From assembly GCA_002787235.1 (NCBI GenBank), contig PCWG01000004.1, forward strand, positions 1-64,000: 64,000 nucleotides of DNA. Reading direction: 5' to 3'. Under the pieces are notes generated by a model, which had not been told where the DNA came from, did no database searches, and saw nothing but the letters and a program-made list of their open reading frames with translations. The position numbers and the translations under genes were made by a program. Of this stretch, positions 28,523-36,494 are shown one piece after another (within the stretch, counting starts at the first letter, position 1; each line of letters opens with the position of its first letter). This stretch comes from Nitrospinae bacterium CG11_big_fil_rev_8_21_14_0_20_45_15. Its GTDB lineage: Bacteria > Nitrospinota > Nitrospinia > Nitrospinales > VA-1.

Positions 28523-28801
28523 TTATTCTTTTTGGGGAGAAGCTTCCGTTCCTTCCACCTCCACCCCATCGATACTATGCACAGACCCTCCAAGATTTTT
28601 AATAGTATCTACGATGCCATCAAACTGGATGTCTTCTCCTTCAATCACCAGAACGATGGATTCGGTTTTTTCATCCACTTCCTCAACCGTGAGTTTGACG
28701 TTGCATTGGTTCTCTTGGTCTGCGATGGCTTTCGCGAATTCGAGCGCACTGGGGTGATGAGGTTTTAAAACATCCAAAACAATCCGTTTTACTTTGGCCA
28801 T
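28523..28801 (-). CDS. DUF211 family protein
   Basis: 92 residues from the ATG at 28801 (a GTG at 28810 would add three). The start KVKRIVLDVLKPHHPSALEFAKAIAD, the middle VKLTVEEVDEKTESIVLVIEGEDIQFDGI and IKNLGGSVHSIDGVEV match DUF211, a small ferredoxin-like family common in archaea and some bacteria, with no assigned reaction. Coupled to the VIT1-like gene; a regulatory or metal-sensing role for the pair is inference. Confidence 0.85.
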   Translation of the reverse strand: MAKVKRIVLDVLKPHHPSALEFAKAIADQENQCNVKLTVEEVDEKTESIVLVIEGEDIQFDGIVDTIKNLGGSVHSIDGVEVEGTEASPQKE

Positions 28802-28810
28802 AGTACTCAC

Positions 28811-29243
28811 ATGTAGTAGCGTTTCGGAGATGTTTTCATTAGAAATCCAGTTGCCCCCTGAATATTACGTTAGTAAGGTTATTTTTACTACTCGAAAGTT
28901 CATGGTTGGCGGCGAGGCAGGAATGTGCCCGACACCGGCAGACAGTTTTAAAATTTGAGATTCTTTAAAGAAGGAAGTAAGAGATGAACAGGCAAGCCCG
29001 GCCCGCACACAGATAGGGATTCAATTCAGAAAGTGTGCTTGCAATAGCATTGTACGGCCCATGAAGCGGGCCCTGCGTCGAGCCGGGTGCAATCAAAGAA
29101 AAAGCTTGAACCATACGGGTAGAACTTTGCCCGTTGCCAGCAAACTCCTTCCACCCGGGCGGGTGGCGAAGTTCGGAGAAATGTCGATCCAAACCAAAAA
29201 CTTCCGCTTGAAATTAGCAAACTCTCCCTCCCACGGGAGTGGG
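28811..29243. other. Intergenic region between DUF211 gene and tRNA-Leu
   Basis: 433 bases with no supportable gene. A small hairpin CCCAC-TCCC-GTGGG read on the - strand lies directly after the tRNA 3' end (29230-29243) and may help end the tRNA transcript. Otherwise nothing recognised. Confidence 0.4.
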
Positions 29244-29330
29244 TGGTGCGAAGGGCGGGAATCGAACCCGCACGGTGTTGCCACCGCAGGATTTTAAGTC
29301 CTGTGCGTCTACCAATTTCGCCACCCTCGC
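29244..29330 (-). tRNA. tRNA-Leu (anticodon TAA)
   Basis: 87 bases including an encoded CCA. Acceptor GCGAGGG pairs with CCTTCGC (one G-T), anticodon loop CTTAAAA on a five-base CAGGA/TCCTG stem gives anticodon TAA, a long variable arm (CGGTGGCAACACCG) marks the class II leucine type, and the T loop reads GGGTTCGATTCCC. Complete and apparently functional. Confidence 0.96.
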
Positions 29331-29574
29331 ATTTTATTCGGGAAGCATTATAATCTAAACCGACCGGTGTTGCTTCTGTAAAATGCATCAAAATTCAATC
29401 AGCCAGGGATAATACTATATTTTCTATCCACTTGCGACCCCGATTGACTTTCGATTATGATCTTTACAGTCAGGGAAATCCCTGACATCCTTATCAGCCG
29501 GCACAGACTCTAAATACCGACGCATCTTAGTGCGGGTTTCATTTTGTTACAAGTAGAAAACCAAAGGCAATATT

Positions 29575-30411
29575 TTGGAAACAAAAACTTTAAGACGTGT
29601 TCTCGCAAAACTGCTCCCGGAAGGGACCGAACTTGAACCCCTGTTCGATACCGGAGAGCCGTTGGAAGTCCTTGCGGAATCTTTGCGCGAACTGGAAAAG
29701 CTGAGCCGACTTCGGGAGTGGACCCGCGAAATGTTCGGCATCGATCTGGCAATTTCTCCGCAGACCTTTTTCGCCTTGCTGGATATTTCGGCGATCAATT
29801 TTGTCGAAACAACGGACCGGAATCTGGAAGTGGAAATCAAGAGCCTGAAAGAAGGCCGCAAGGAAACAGACCCGGTAACGGTGGGCAATCTGAACGCGAC
29901 GTTACGCGAATTGTATCGGGCATTGGAAGGTACGGCCGAAATATATCGCAACAACGCGAAAGAGGAAATCTTGCTGGCGGATATCAGCAATGAAAAAATA
30001 GAATCAGGACGTGCTCTGCTCAAAGCATGGCATAACCTGAGCGGTGCCGGAATTTTGAATCTCACTTCGAGTTGGAAACGCAAGCGGGTCGAGCGGGAGT
30101 TTTCCGCCCTGTTTCCGCAGGCCATGAAAGGTCGAAAACTTGAAGAAATCTTTCAAAAATTAGCTTTGGAAATGGAGTTTTACCATCATTGCATGGCGTT
30201 GAATATCAAATGGAAAGCCCTCAATCTGGACCTGCTGGCAGTTTTTAAAGGCAAGGGCATCGCATCGCTGATGGAAAACATACAGGAAGTCGGCAACCTG
30301 CTTTGGAATGTGGTCTACAAACACCCGAAAATTTCTCAAAGTTCCGAGCGGGCCGGTTTGCAACTGGATGATGTCAACACGTTATTTTCAGCAGGCGCGA
30401 AGAAAAGCTGA
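29575..30411 (+). CDS. Hypothetical helical protein
   Basis: 278 residues from a TTG start, chosen because AAAGG lies seven bases upstream and no ATG exists nearby. Highly helical, charged, no cysteine-rich or membrane segment: ELEPLFDTGEPLEVLAESLRELEKLSRLREWTREMFGIDLAI in front, then NATLRELYRALEGTAEIYRNNAKEEILLADI and MEFYHHCMALNIKWKALNLDLLAVF. I do not recognise the family. It converges on nirK, with the nirK terminator starting 29 bases past its stop. Confidence 0.65.
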   Translation: METKTLRRVLAKLLPEGTELEPLFDTGEPLEVLAESLRELEKLSRLREWTREMFGIDLAISPQTFFALLDISAINFVETTDRNLEVEIKSLKEGRKETDPVTVGNLNATLRELYRALEGTAEIYRNNAKEEILLADISNEKIESGRALLKAWHNLSGAGILNLTSSWKRKRVEREFSALFPQAMKGRKLEEIFQKLALEMEFYHHCMALNIKWKALNLDLLAVFKGKGIASLMENIQEVGNLLWNVVYKHPKISQSSERAGLQLDDVNTLFSAGAKKS

Positions 30412-30431
30412 AGTACAGGCGAAGATCGATC

Positions 30432-30487
30432 AAAAAAAACTCCAGAGTCAAGACCGGAGGAGAGGGGATTTAGTCTTGACTCTGGAG
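30432..30487 (-). terminator. Terminator of nirK
   Basis: A perfect 15-base stem (30440-30454 with 30473-30487) with an 18-base loop, followed on the - strand by eight T residues (30439-30432). It begins 13 bases past the nirK stop codon. A strong dedicated terminator suits a single-gene, highly expressed transcript. Confidence 0.9.
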
Positions 30488-30500
30488 GGGGGTGCAACTG

Positions 30501-31484
30501 TTATTTGCCGCTTCTAAAGGTCGAAGGGTTTTCCTTACCTTCAGCTACCAACTGACCGATGGCACCTTTTGCAACCCGGAAGATACTATGATCTACCAGA
30601 GTGTATGCTCCAGGGGCGTCCAGCGTGAACTCTACGATGGTCGCGCCAGCTGAGGGAACCAGTGTTGTTTGTACATTGTGATTCACCGCACCTTCCAAAG
30701 AACCTTCCATGTGTACGGTGTCGAAAATTTCACCGATGATGTGGAAAGAAGAAATTCCATTGGGTCCGATGTTTCCAAAATACATGCGTACCTTGTCGCC
30801 AACCTTGGCTTTCAGAACGTTATCGCCCATCAAAGAACCTGCGCGACCGTTGAAAACCACATGATCGGCATGCTCCGCCAGGCCCTTGGCAATGTCGAAG
30901 CCCTGAACACCTTCGGCTCCATCGGTATAGAATTCGCTCTCAAAAACATAAAATTCTTTGTCTACAGGAGGCAAACCGCCTTTGGGTTCGATCAACACGA
31001 GGCCATACATGCCGTTTGAAATGTGGTCAACGATAGAACCCGCCGCACAATGGTAGATGTACAGGCCGGGGTTTTGTGCCTTAAAGGTGAAAATCTTTTC
31101 TTCTCCGGGTGCTACTGTATTCACAGCCGCGCCACCGCCGGGTCCATTCACTGCATGGATGTCGATATTATGGGGCTGGGTGTTGTCCTTGTGATTGTGC
31201 AAATGAAATTCAACAGAGTCGCCTACCCGTACACGCAACATGGGGCCAGGAACGGTTCCGCCAAAAGTCCAGAAAGCGTATTTAACGCCTTCGGCCAAAT
31301 CACCCACAACTTCTTTGGCTTCAAAATGCGCCACAACCGTAGTCGGTTTGTCCCTTGTGATAGGGGCCGGTACGTTTGGAGCTGTTGTCAGCGTTGCTGT
31401 TTCAGCTCCTGCCTGGGCTTGAAACGATAATGCCAACAATATGGCCAATCCTGCGGCTACAAACTTATTACCCGATGTACTCAT
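30501..31484 (-). CDS. nirK: Copper-containing nitrite reductase (AniA-type NirK)
   Basis: 327 residues with a signal peptide (about 1-27, AQAGA end); periplasmic reduction of nitrite to nitric oxide. Two cupredoxin domains. Type 1 copper ligands: H105, C146, H154, M159; type 2: H110, H145, H299; catalytic D108 and H248 are all present. The eight-residue C-to-H spacing (HCAAGSIVDH), SSFHIIGEIFD and YTLVDHSIFR match the AniA/Neisseria-like group rather than the Alcaligenes type, which has a longer Cu1 loop and GGHGD. Such enzymes are known in nitrite and ammonia oxidisers. A strong AAGGAG site stands before the ATG. The gene is monocistronic. Confidence 0.94.
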   Translation of the reverse strand: MSTSGNKFVAAGLAILLALSFQAQAGAETATLTTAPNVPAPITRDKPTTVVAHFEAKEVVGDLAEGVKYAFWTFGGTVPGPMLRVRVGDSVEFHLHNHKDNTQPHNIDIHAVNGPGGGAAVNTVAPGEEKIFTFKAQNPGLYIYHCAAGSIVDHISNGMYGLVLIEPKGGLPPVDKEFYVFESEFYTDGAEGVQGFDIAKGLAEHADHVVFNGRAGSLMGDNVLKAKVGDKVRMYFGNIGPNGISSFHIIGEIFDTVHMEGSLEGAVNHNVQTTLVPSAGATIVEFTLDAPGAYTLVDHSIFRVAKGAIGQLVAEGKENPSTFRSGK

Positions 31485-31625
31485 TAAAACGCTCCTTTGT
31501 AATGAAATAAATATTTGCCTGAAGTATTAGATGCAAGCAATATGCCATTGTCGGATAAGCCGTTCAATCTCCTTTAAGTACGCGGTTTTTGTCCGCATAG
31601 CTGTTTACGCAAGAGAGTATGTAGT

Positions 31626-31685
31626 GTTGCATTGTTGATGCATGCAACGTTTTTTTTGTGCAGTCATTGCATCGCTTGTTGCAAT
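31626..31685. promoter_or_regulatory. Two TTGCA/TGCAA inverted repeats between nirK and rnr
   Basis: GTTGCAT (31626-31632) with ATGCAAC (31642-31648), and ATTGCA (31666-31671) with TGCAAT (31680-31685): two palindromic sites with half-site TTGCA, spaced nine and eight bases, their centres about 38 bases apart. They lie 142-201 bases upstream of nirK and about 90-150 before rnr. Layout suits a dimeric regulator; which one is unknown. They are not good FNR or NsrR sites. Confidence 0.45.
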
Positions 31686-31772
31686 ATATTTCTGCGGGTG
31701 GCCACTTCTATTTGGCTTGCCCATTGCATTGTGTTTCCCTTCGGGCTATAACCAATCAACTAACCTGGGTGA

Positions 31773-33875
31773 ATGATGATACTTTCCGAAGACAATGTAA
31801 TAAAACAGATTCGCGCGAATTCCTTGCGTGCGATGAAAATAGCAGAGATGGCACGTGCGTTGAAAGTTCCTGAAAATCAGCGCAAACCGTTCAGAAATTT
31901 GATCAAACAGATGGGCGACAGAGGGTCTCTCATCAAAGTTCGTGGGGGACGCTATGGTCTTCCCGATAAAATGAATCTGGTGACGGGGGAATTGCGGGGA
32001 CATCCCCGTGGATTTGGATTTGTTGCCACGGAAGGGTCTACGGGCGCAAATGATCTTTACGTTCACCGCAAGCACATGAAAGACGCCATGCACATGGACC
32101 TCGTGGTGGCGCAAGTGCAACCCGGCGATTACGAACGACCGGAAGGGAAAATCGTCCAGATTCTTGAAAGACGCACCCAGAAGCTGACCGGAACTTACGA
32201 AAATGTGGGGCGGGAAGGTTGGGTGACGCCGCTGGAGGAGTCGCATTTTCACGACATCTTCATTCCCGCAAAAAACAAGATGGATGCCAAGACCGGGCAA
32301 ATCGTGGAGGTTGAAATCATCAGCTATCCCACGACCCGTCAGGCACCTATGGGGAAAATCACCCATGTTCTGGGTTATACCGATGATCCCAATGCGCAAA
32401 TCAAGGCTATTTTTCGACGTCACGACGCACCCATTGACTTTCCGGGCAAAGTACTCAGCTCAGCAGAAAGTTTGTCGTCGGCAATTCCCGATGAAGAGCG
32501 GGCGCATCGAGAGGATTTGAGATCGGAAAAAATATTCACCATCGATGGTGAAAAAGCCAAGGATTTTGACGATGCCGTTTCCCTTGAATGGGACGAAAAG
32601 GGCTATCGTCTCGGGGTACATATCGCCGACGTGTCGTATTTCGTCAAGGAAAAATCGACCCTAGATAAGGAAGCTTTTCAACGCGGGACGAGTATCTATT
32701 ATCCCGATGGGGTTTTGCCCATGCTCCCGTTCCCGATCTCCAACGAAATTTGCAGTTTGCGGCCGAATGAAGAAAAACTCACGTTATCGGTGTCCATCGA
32801 TCTCGATCTTGAGGGGAATCTGCGGGACTATCGTTTTTTTCCATCAGTGATCAAAAGTTGCAAACGCTTCACATACACCGAAGTTGCCCGGACGGAAGCC
32901 GGCGATCCCGGTGAATTGACACCGATCATTCTCGAAATGAAAAAGCTCAGTCAAATGCTGAGGAAGAGTCGATTCGAGCATGGAAGTGTTGATTTTAACA
33001 TTCCAGAAGCGCAGATCATCCTGTCGCCTACAGGATCAGTGGAAAACATCATCGCGGCGGAACACAACTGGGCACATGAATTGATCGAAGAATTCATGTT
33101 GCTGGCCAATCAATGCGCCGCAAAGTTTCTGAAAAAGAACAAAATCCCCTGCGTTCACCGGATTCACGAAGCTCCCGATGCGGAAAAATTGACCGCTTTC
33201 GATGAATACATATCGACCTTTGATTTGAGCCTGCCGACCCGGGTCAATCCGAAATCGGTTGATTTGCACCGCCTGATCCAGAAAGTCAAGAATCGGCGCG
33301 AAGAGCGCGTCGTCAACGTCCTGCTCCTCAGGTCGATGAAAAAGGCCCTCTATTCGGAAAAGGATCTGGGACATTATTGTCTGGGATTTGACGATTACGT
33401 CCATTTCACCTCCCCCATACGCCGGTATCCCGACCTGTACACGCATCGTCTGATTAAAAAATACATCGACCACAAATGCCCCAGCTCAGACAAACAGTAT
33501 TTGCATGAGCAGGCCATCGAGTGTGGCGTGCAGTCTTCGGCGCGTGAACGCAAAGCCATGGCAGTGGAAAGAGACGTTTGCGACCTGCGCCGGGCGCAGT
33601 ATATGTCGGGCAAGATCGGCGAAATCTTCCACGGCAATATTTCCAGTGTCACGTCATTTGGATTTTTTGTGGAATTGAACGAAGTCTTTGTTGAAGGACT
33701 CGTCCTGCTGTCGAGCCTGACTGACGATTATTATGTCTACATGGAAACCGAGCACAAATTGCAGGGAAATCGCAGTGGCAAGATTTTCCGAATCGGCGAT
33801 CTTGTGGAAGTACGGGTTGCCGAGGCCGATATCGCACGGCGACGAATTGGACTGGCTTTGGTCAAAAAACTTTAG
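31773..33875 (+). CDS. rnr: Ribonuclease R
   Basis: 700 residues. N-terminal helix-turn-helix-like region (about 8-65), two cold-shock domains (GHPRGFGFVATEGSTGANDLYVHRKHM), the RNB catalytic domain with the acidic motif IDGEKAKDFDDAVSLEW and GVHIADVSYFV, YYPDGVLPMLPFPISNEICSLRPNE, HFTSPIRRYPDLYTHRLI, and a C-terminal S1 domain (GEIFHGNISSVTSFGFFVELNEVFVEGLV). It degrades structured RNA 3' to 5' without a helicase, and trims rRNA and decays mRNA. ATGATG offers two starts (31773, 31776). Confidence 0.95.
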   Translation: MMILSEDNVIKQIRANSLRAMKIAEMARALKVPENQRKPFRNLIKQMGDRGSLIKVRGGRYGLPDKMNLVTGELRGHPRGFGFVATEGSTGANDLYVHRKHMKDAMHMDLVVAQVQPGDYERPEGKIVQILERRTQKLTGTYENVGREGWVTPLEESHFHDIFIPAKNKMDAKTGQIVEVEIISYPTTRQAPMGKITHVLGYTDDPNAQIKAIFRRHDAPIDFPGKVLSSAESLSSAIPDEERAHREDLRSEKIFTIDGEKAKDFDDAVSLEWDEKGYRLGVHIADVSYFVKEKSTLDKEAFQRGTSIYYPDGVLPMLPFPISNEICSLRPNEEKLTLSVSIDLDLEGNLRDYRFFPSVIKSCKRFTYTEVARTEAGDPGELTPIILEMKKLSQMLRKSRFEHGSVDFNIPEAQIILSPTGSVENIIAAEHNWAHELIEEFMLLANQCAAKFLKKNKIPCVHRIHEAPDAEKLTAFDEYISTFDLSLPTRVNPKSVDLHRLIQKVKNRREERVVNVLLLRSMKKALYSEKDLGHYCLGFDDYVHFTSPIRRYPDLYTHRLIKKYIDHKCPSSDKQYLHEQAIECGVQSSARERKAMAVERDVCDLRRAQYMSGKIGEIFHGNISSVTSFGFFVELNEVFVEGLVLLSSLTDDYYVYMETEHKLQGNRSGKIFRIGDLVEVRVAEADIARRRIGLALVKKL

Positions 33876-33880
33876 GCCCG

Positions 33881-34138
33881 GCGGGCAGACATCGTCTGCT
33901 GGCAATAGGACTTTCCAAAGACCGTTTCTATCAAACTCTTGGTTTCTAGATGGACCCCGCTCCGGCGGGCAGACATCGTCTGCTGGCAATAGGACTTTCC
34001 AAAGACCGTTTCTATCAAACTCTTGGTTTCTAGATGGACCCCGCTCCGGCGAGCAGACATCGTCTGCTGGCAATAGGACTTTCCAAAGACCGTTTCTATC
34101 AAACTCTTGGTTTCTAGATGGACCCCGCTCCGGCGGGC
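33881..34138. repeat. Three tandem copies of an 84-bp hairpin-bearing repeat
   Basis: Copies at 33881-33964, 33965-34048 and 34049-34132 plus a short extra start, almost identical (one visible G-to-A change in copy 3). Each unit holds two hairpins: GCAGAC-ATC-GTCTGC and CCCGC-TCCG-GCGGG. The array begins just after the rnr stop (33875). Because 84 is a multiple of three, it creates long false frames with 28-residue repeats on both strands. Nothing suggests a real protein. Confidence 0.93.
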
Positions 34139-34165
34139 GTGTGCGAAAAAATAAAACAATGATTG
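34133..34165 (+). repeat. Dispersed repeat, GCGTGTGC-type (partial copy)
   Basis: GCGTGTGCGAAAAAATAAAAC followed by ATGATTGCGGG right after the 84-bp array; a shortened relative of the copies at 38097 and 40348. Confidence 0.55.
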
Positions 34166-34179
34166 CGGGATCAACATTA

Positions 34180-34306
34180 CGTGGTCAAATCTTGTATTTA
34201 TATTTTTAGAGTGGTGGTTGCGAGGTTTTGGTACATTTCTTAGGAAAGAAACAGCTGGTTGCAGACGTGTTGACAGGTTTTAGCGGAGGTGTCGGGACGA
34301 TGAATT
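34180..34306. repeat. Degenerate dispersed repeat, copy A
   Basis: Begins GGTCAAATCTTGTATTTATA and ends TTTTAGCGGAGGTGTCGGGACGATGAA. Relatives at 35646-35785 (copy B) and 36386-36494 (copy C) share the start word and, in C, the near-identical TTTAGCGAGGGCGTCGGGATGATGAA end. Translations of the - strand of A and B still show a shared short stretch, suggesting decay from a common element. Origin unknown. Confidence 0.5.
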
Positions 34307-34356
34307 CTTCCTCTATAGGCAAATAGCGGATGCTACGATTCCGCTCCACAAACAAA

Positions 34357-34391
34357 CAGCCCATCACTTCCATAATGGAAATGATGGGCTG
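34357..34391 (-). terminator. Terminator of the collagen-like gene
   Basis: A 16-base stem with one mismatch (34357-34372 with 34376-34391) and a three-base loop, followed on the - strand by TTTGTTTG. It begins 30 bases past the stop codon at 34421. Confidence 0.65.
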
Positions 34392-34420
34392 GGTTGTGAC
34401 TGCTGATTTATCTGAATAAA

Positions 34421-35437
34421 CTAAGGTTCTATCTCCTCCACCTGAATCAGGAATGGCATCCGGAAATTCCCGATGCTGGTGCTTTGGAAGTTGCCGTTGA
34501 AATTGTCTTCAAGGCTTTGAATCCGAAGACTGTAATTCCCCGTTGCAAGAAACGAAGCGTTTGCACCTAAAAGGTGCGGATCCAAAATAAAATGAAACGT
34601 TTTGGGCCCCCCGGATTCAGTGGAAAAAGAACTGCCGCTCAAATGCTGAACCATACGTTTGATAAAAGCAGGTTCATTAGGTAGAACGATCTCTGCCCCA
34701 CTTGCGAGGTCTTTCAACATAAACCGGATATTTAAAGTGGTGGTCGACTGAAAACCTTGCAAAAAGAAAAAATCGTGGTAGGTGATTCGCAATATGGAAG
34801 TGCCGGAGTGCTTGGTGTAGTCCAGCACTCTTTGGGGAACGTCTGAATAAATTCCTGTGTTTGCAGGTGGAATAAATATAATATTAGGTAGCTCGGATAC
34901 ATAAGTGAGCCTTGCCCCTCCAGGCCCTGCTGGCCCCTGGGGTCCAAGATCCCCTCGCGGGCCTTGAAGCCCAACTTGACCCCGGGGTCCCTGTGGACCC
35001 TCTGCCCCATCCTGGCCGTCTACACCTGCTGGCCCTTGTGGTCCTGTTGCACCTGTATCACCCTGAGGTCCTGCTGGACCTTCTGGACCTTGGGGGCCGG
35101 GATCACCCTGAGGGCCTGCCGGTCCTGCTGGACCCTGCGGTCCGGGATCACCCTGAGGGCCTGGCGTTAACTGAATGTTATCGAGTTCGGTCTGTAATGA
35201 ATTGATCTGTTTTTGAAGTTTACTGATTTTTCCGGGGATGCCGTTGTTGTCATTGTCTTTATCTTTGCCGTCGTCCTTTTTCTTCTGGCTATTTTTAAGT
35301 TTGATCTTGCCATCTGCCTTGCTCTGTGCAAACGCAATACGTGTAAAAACTGGATCAGCAGTGATCGTATTGCCTGTTAAACTTAAAATGAAAAACAAAA
35401 CTGTAAACAGAGATACAAGTGTAGGTAGGCGTCGCAT
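34421..35437 (-). CDS. Secreted collagen-like protein
   Basis: 338 residues. Signal peptide (about 1-27 hydrophobic, FAQSKA region near 37), a lysine/aspartate-rich stretch, a coiled-coil nucleator ([21 protein letters not shown]), then 28 uninterrupted Gly-X-Y triplets (GPQ, GPA, GDP, GPR...) that should form a triple helix, and a C-terminal domain of about 155 residues that looks like a beta-rich globule. Many bacterial collagen-like proteins are surface or extracellular with this stalk-and-head plan. The charge pattern (GPR/GDL, GAE/GQD) helps trimer assembly. Head-domain family and binding partner unknown. Confidence 0.88.
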   Translation of the reverse strand: MRRLPTLVSLFTVLFFILSLTGNTITADPVFTRIAFAQSKADGKIKLKNSQKKKDDGKDKDNDNNGIPGKISKLQKQINSLQTELDNIQLTPGPQGDPGPQGPAGPAGPQGDPGPQGPEGPAGPQGDTGATGPQGPAGVDGQDGAEGPQGPRGQVGLQGPRGDLGPQGPAGPGGARLTYVSELPNIIFIPPANTGIYSDVPQRVLDYTKHSGTSILRITYHDFFFLQGFQSTTTLNIRFMLKDLASGAEIVLPNEPAFIKRMVQHLSGSSFSTESGGPKTFHFILDPHLLGANASFLATGNYSLRIQSLEDNFNGNFQSTSIGNFRMPFLIQVEEIEP

Positions 35438-35825
35438 AATCCATCCCCCCTGTTGGAATTAGGTTCGCAGAAGATATTTTAAGAACAACCTTCAAAATTT
35501 AAAAGTTGAGTGCACTTTAAACTCAAAATAATATTCAAGTAACAATATTATTATTATATTTTTTTAAATTCAATTTTTAAACAGATATAGCCTTTATTAA
35601 CCGAGCTATTTAACGGTTTTGCAATGGTTTTTAATATCAGAATAAAGGGGTCGGATAAAGGGAGCAAATCTTGAATTTATAGTTTTAGGTGAAGATTGTG
35701 AGGGTTTGTTGTACTTTTTAAGGGAGGTGCCTCCGACTTCAGGCGGATAGTCAGATTAGAGCTGAGGCGTTGGGACGCTTATTCTGCGAAGCAACTCCTT
35801 TATTTTGTTTGATTCAGTTTTTAAT
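35438..35825. other. Intergenic region containing degenerate repeat copy B
   Basis: 388 bases. 35438-35600 is AT-rich sequence upstream of the collagen-like gene. 35646-35785 is a degenerate member of the dispersed repeat also seen at 34180 and 36386 (CAAATCTTGAATTTATAGTTTTA start). No gene. Confidence 0.5.
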
Positions 35826-36272
35826 CTAAGCGAAACGTTTGGCCTGATCGTTCATGATGTTCAGACGGTCGGCGAGAATGCCGATCAACTGATCTTTGAT
35901 TTTGCTCTGGACGATGGGTTTGAGTTTGTTGATTTGATCCAGATTGATTTTAAGGGCAATCACATCTCCGTCGGCGATCACGTAAGTGGTTCTCGCCCGT
36001 TTTCCAACAAAAGCGATTTCCCCGAAAACAGACCCGGTTTTTAATTTTGCAAGCACAACGTCGTGCGGTTTTCTTTTAGAAACAAAGACCGAACCTTTCA
36101 GGACGACAAAAAAAGCCTTGTCTATGTCCCCTTCATTGATAATTATATCCGAAGGTCTGAATCGTAAAACTTGCGCTTCCAGACCCGCCACATAATCCTT
36201 TTCTTGCGCGTTGAAAGCGGCAAAAAAAGGAATGGTGTCCAGTAACTCTATAATTTTAATCTTTTCAAGCAT
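35826..36272 (-). CDS. Stand-alone cyclic-nucleotide-binding-domain protein
   Basis: 148 residues from the ATG at 36272 (a GTG at 36287 would add five). Starts like many CRP-family sensors (MLEKIKIIELLDTIPFFAAFNAQEKDYVAGL), then the beta-roll with IINEGDIDKAFFVVLKGSVFVSK and SVFGEIAFVGKRARTTYVIAD, the phosphate-binding cassette: F-G-E with R in place of the usual P-R-S-A pattern. Helical C-terminus, no HTH. One of three such proteins here (others at 7925 and 55535). It may regulate a partner by ligand-dependent binding. Confidence 0.8.
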   Translation of the reverse strand: MLEKIKIIELLDTIPFFAAFNAQEKDYVAGLEAQVLRFRPSDIIINEGDIDKAFFVVLKGSVFVSKRKPHDVVLAKLKTGSVFGEIAFVGKRARTTYVIADGDVIALKINLDQINKLKPIVQSKIKDQLIGILADRLNIMNDQAKRFA

Positions 36273-36385
36273 TCCGCCTGTGGTCACTTTAAAATTATGC
36301 TGATAAAATTAATTCTATTTTTTAAATAGAATCGATTAAGAATATCTAGAATTCTCTCATTTTCTAAATTCAGGATCAATATCTA

Positions 36386-36494
36386 TAAAGGGGTCAAATC
36401 TTGATTTATTACTTTATAGGCGGGCAATTGGGCACAGTTTCTTGCATTTCCTCAGGCAGATTTCGCCGGAATTTAGCGAGGGCGTCGGGATGAT
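36386..36494. repeat. Degenerate dispersed repeat, copy C
   Basis: Starts GGGGTCAAATCTTGATTTATTAC and ends TTTAGCGAGGGCGTCGGGATGATGAAG, overlapping the 3' end of the helicase gene (stop 36473). The near match of its last 26 bases with copy A at 34280-34306 is clear. Confidence 0.5.

Noticed and set aside
33881-34138. CRISPR-like array
   Set aside because: Direct tandem copies with no unique spacers and no cas genes.
33654-34209. Long frames on both strands across the 84-bp repeat (28-residue repeat proteins)
   Set aside because: The 84-base unit is divisible by three, so any open frame repeats; sequence is hairpin DNA, and one frame is an antisense extension into rnr.
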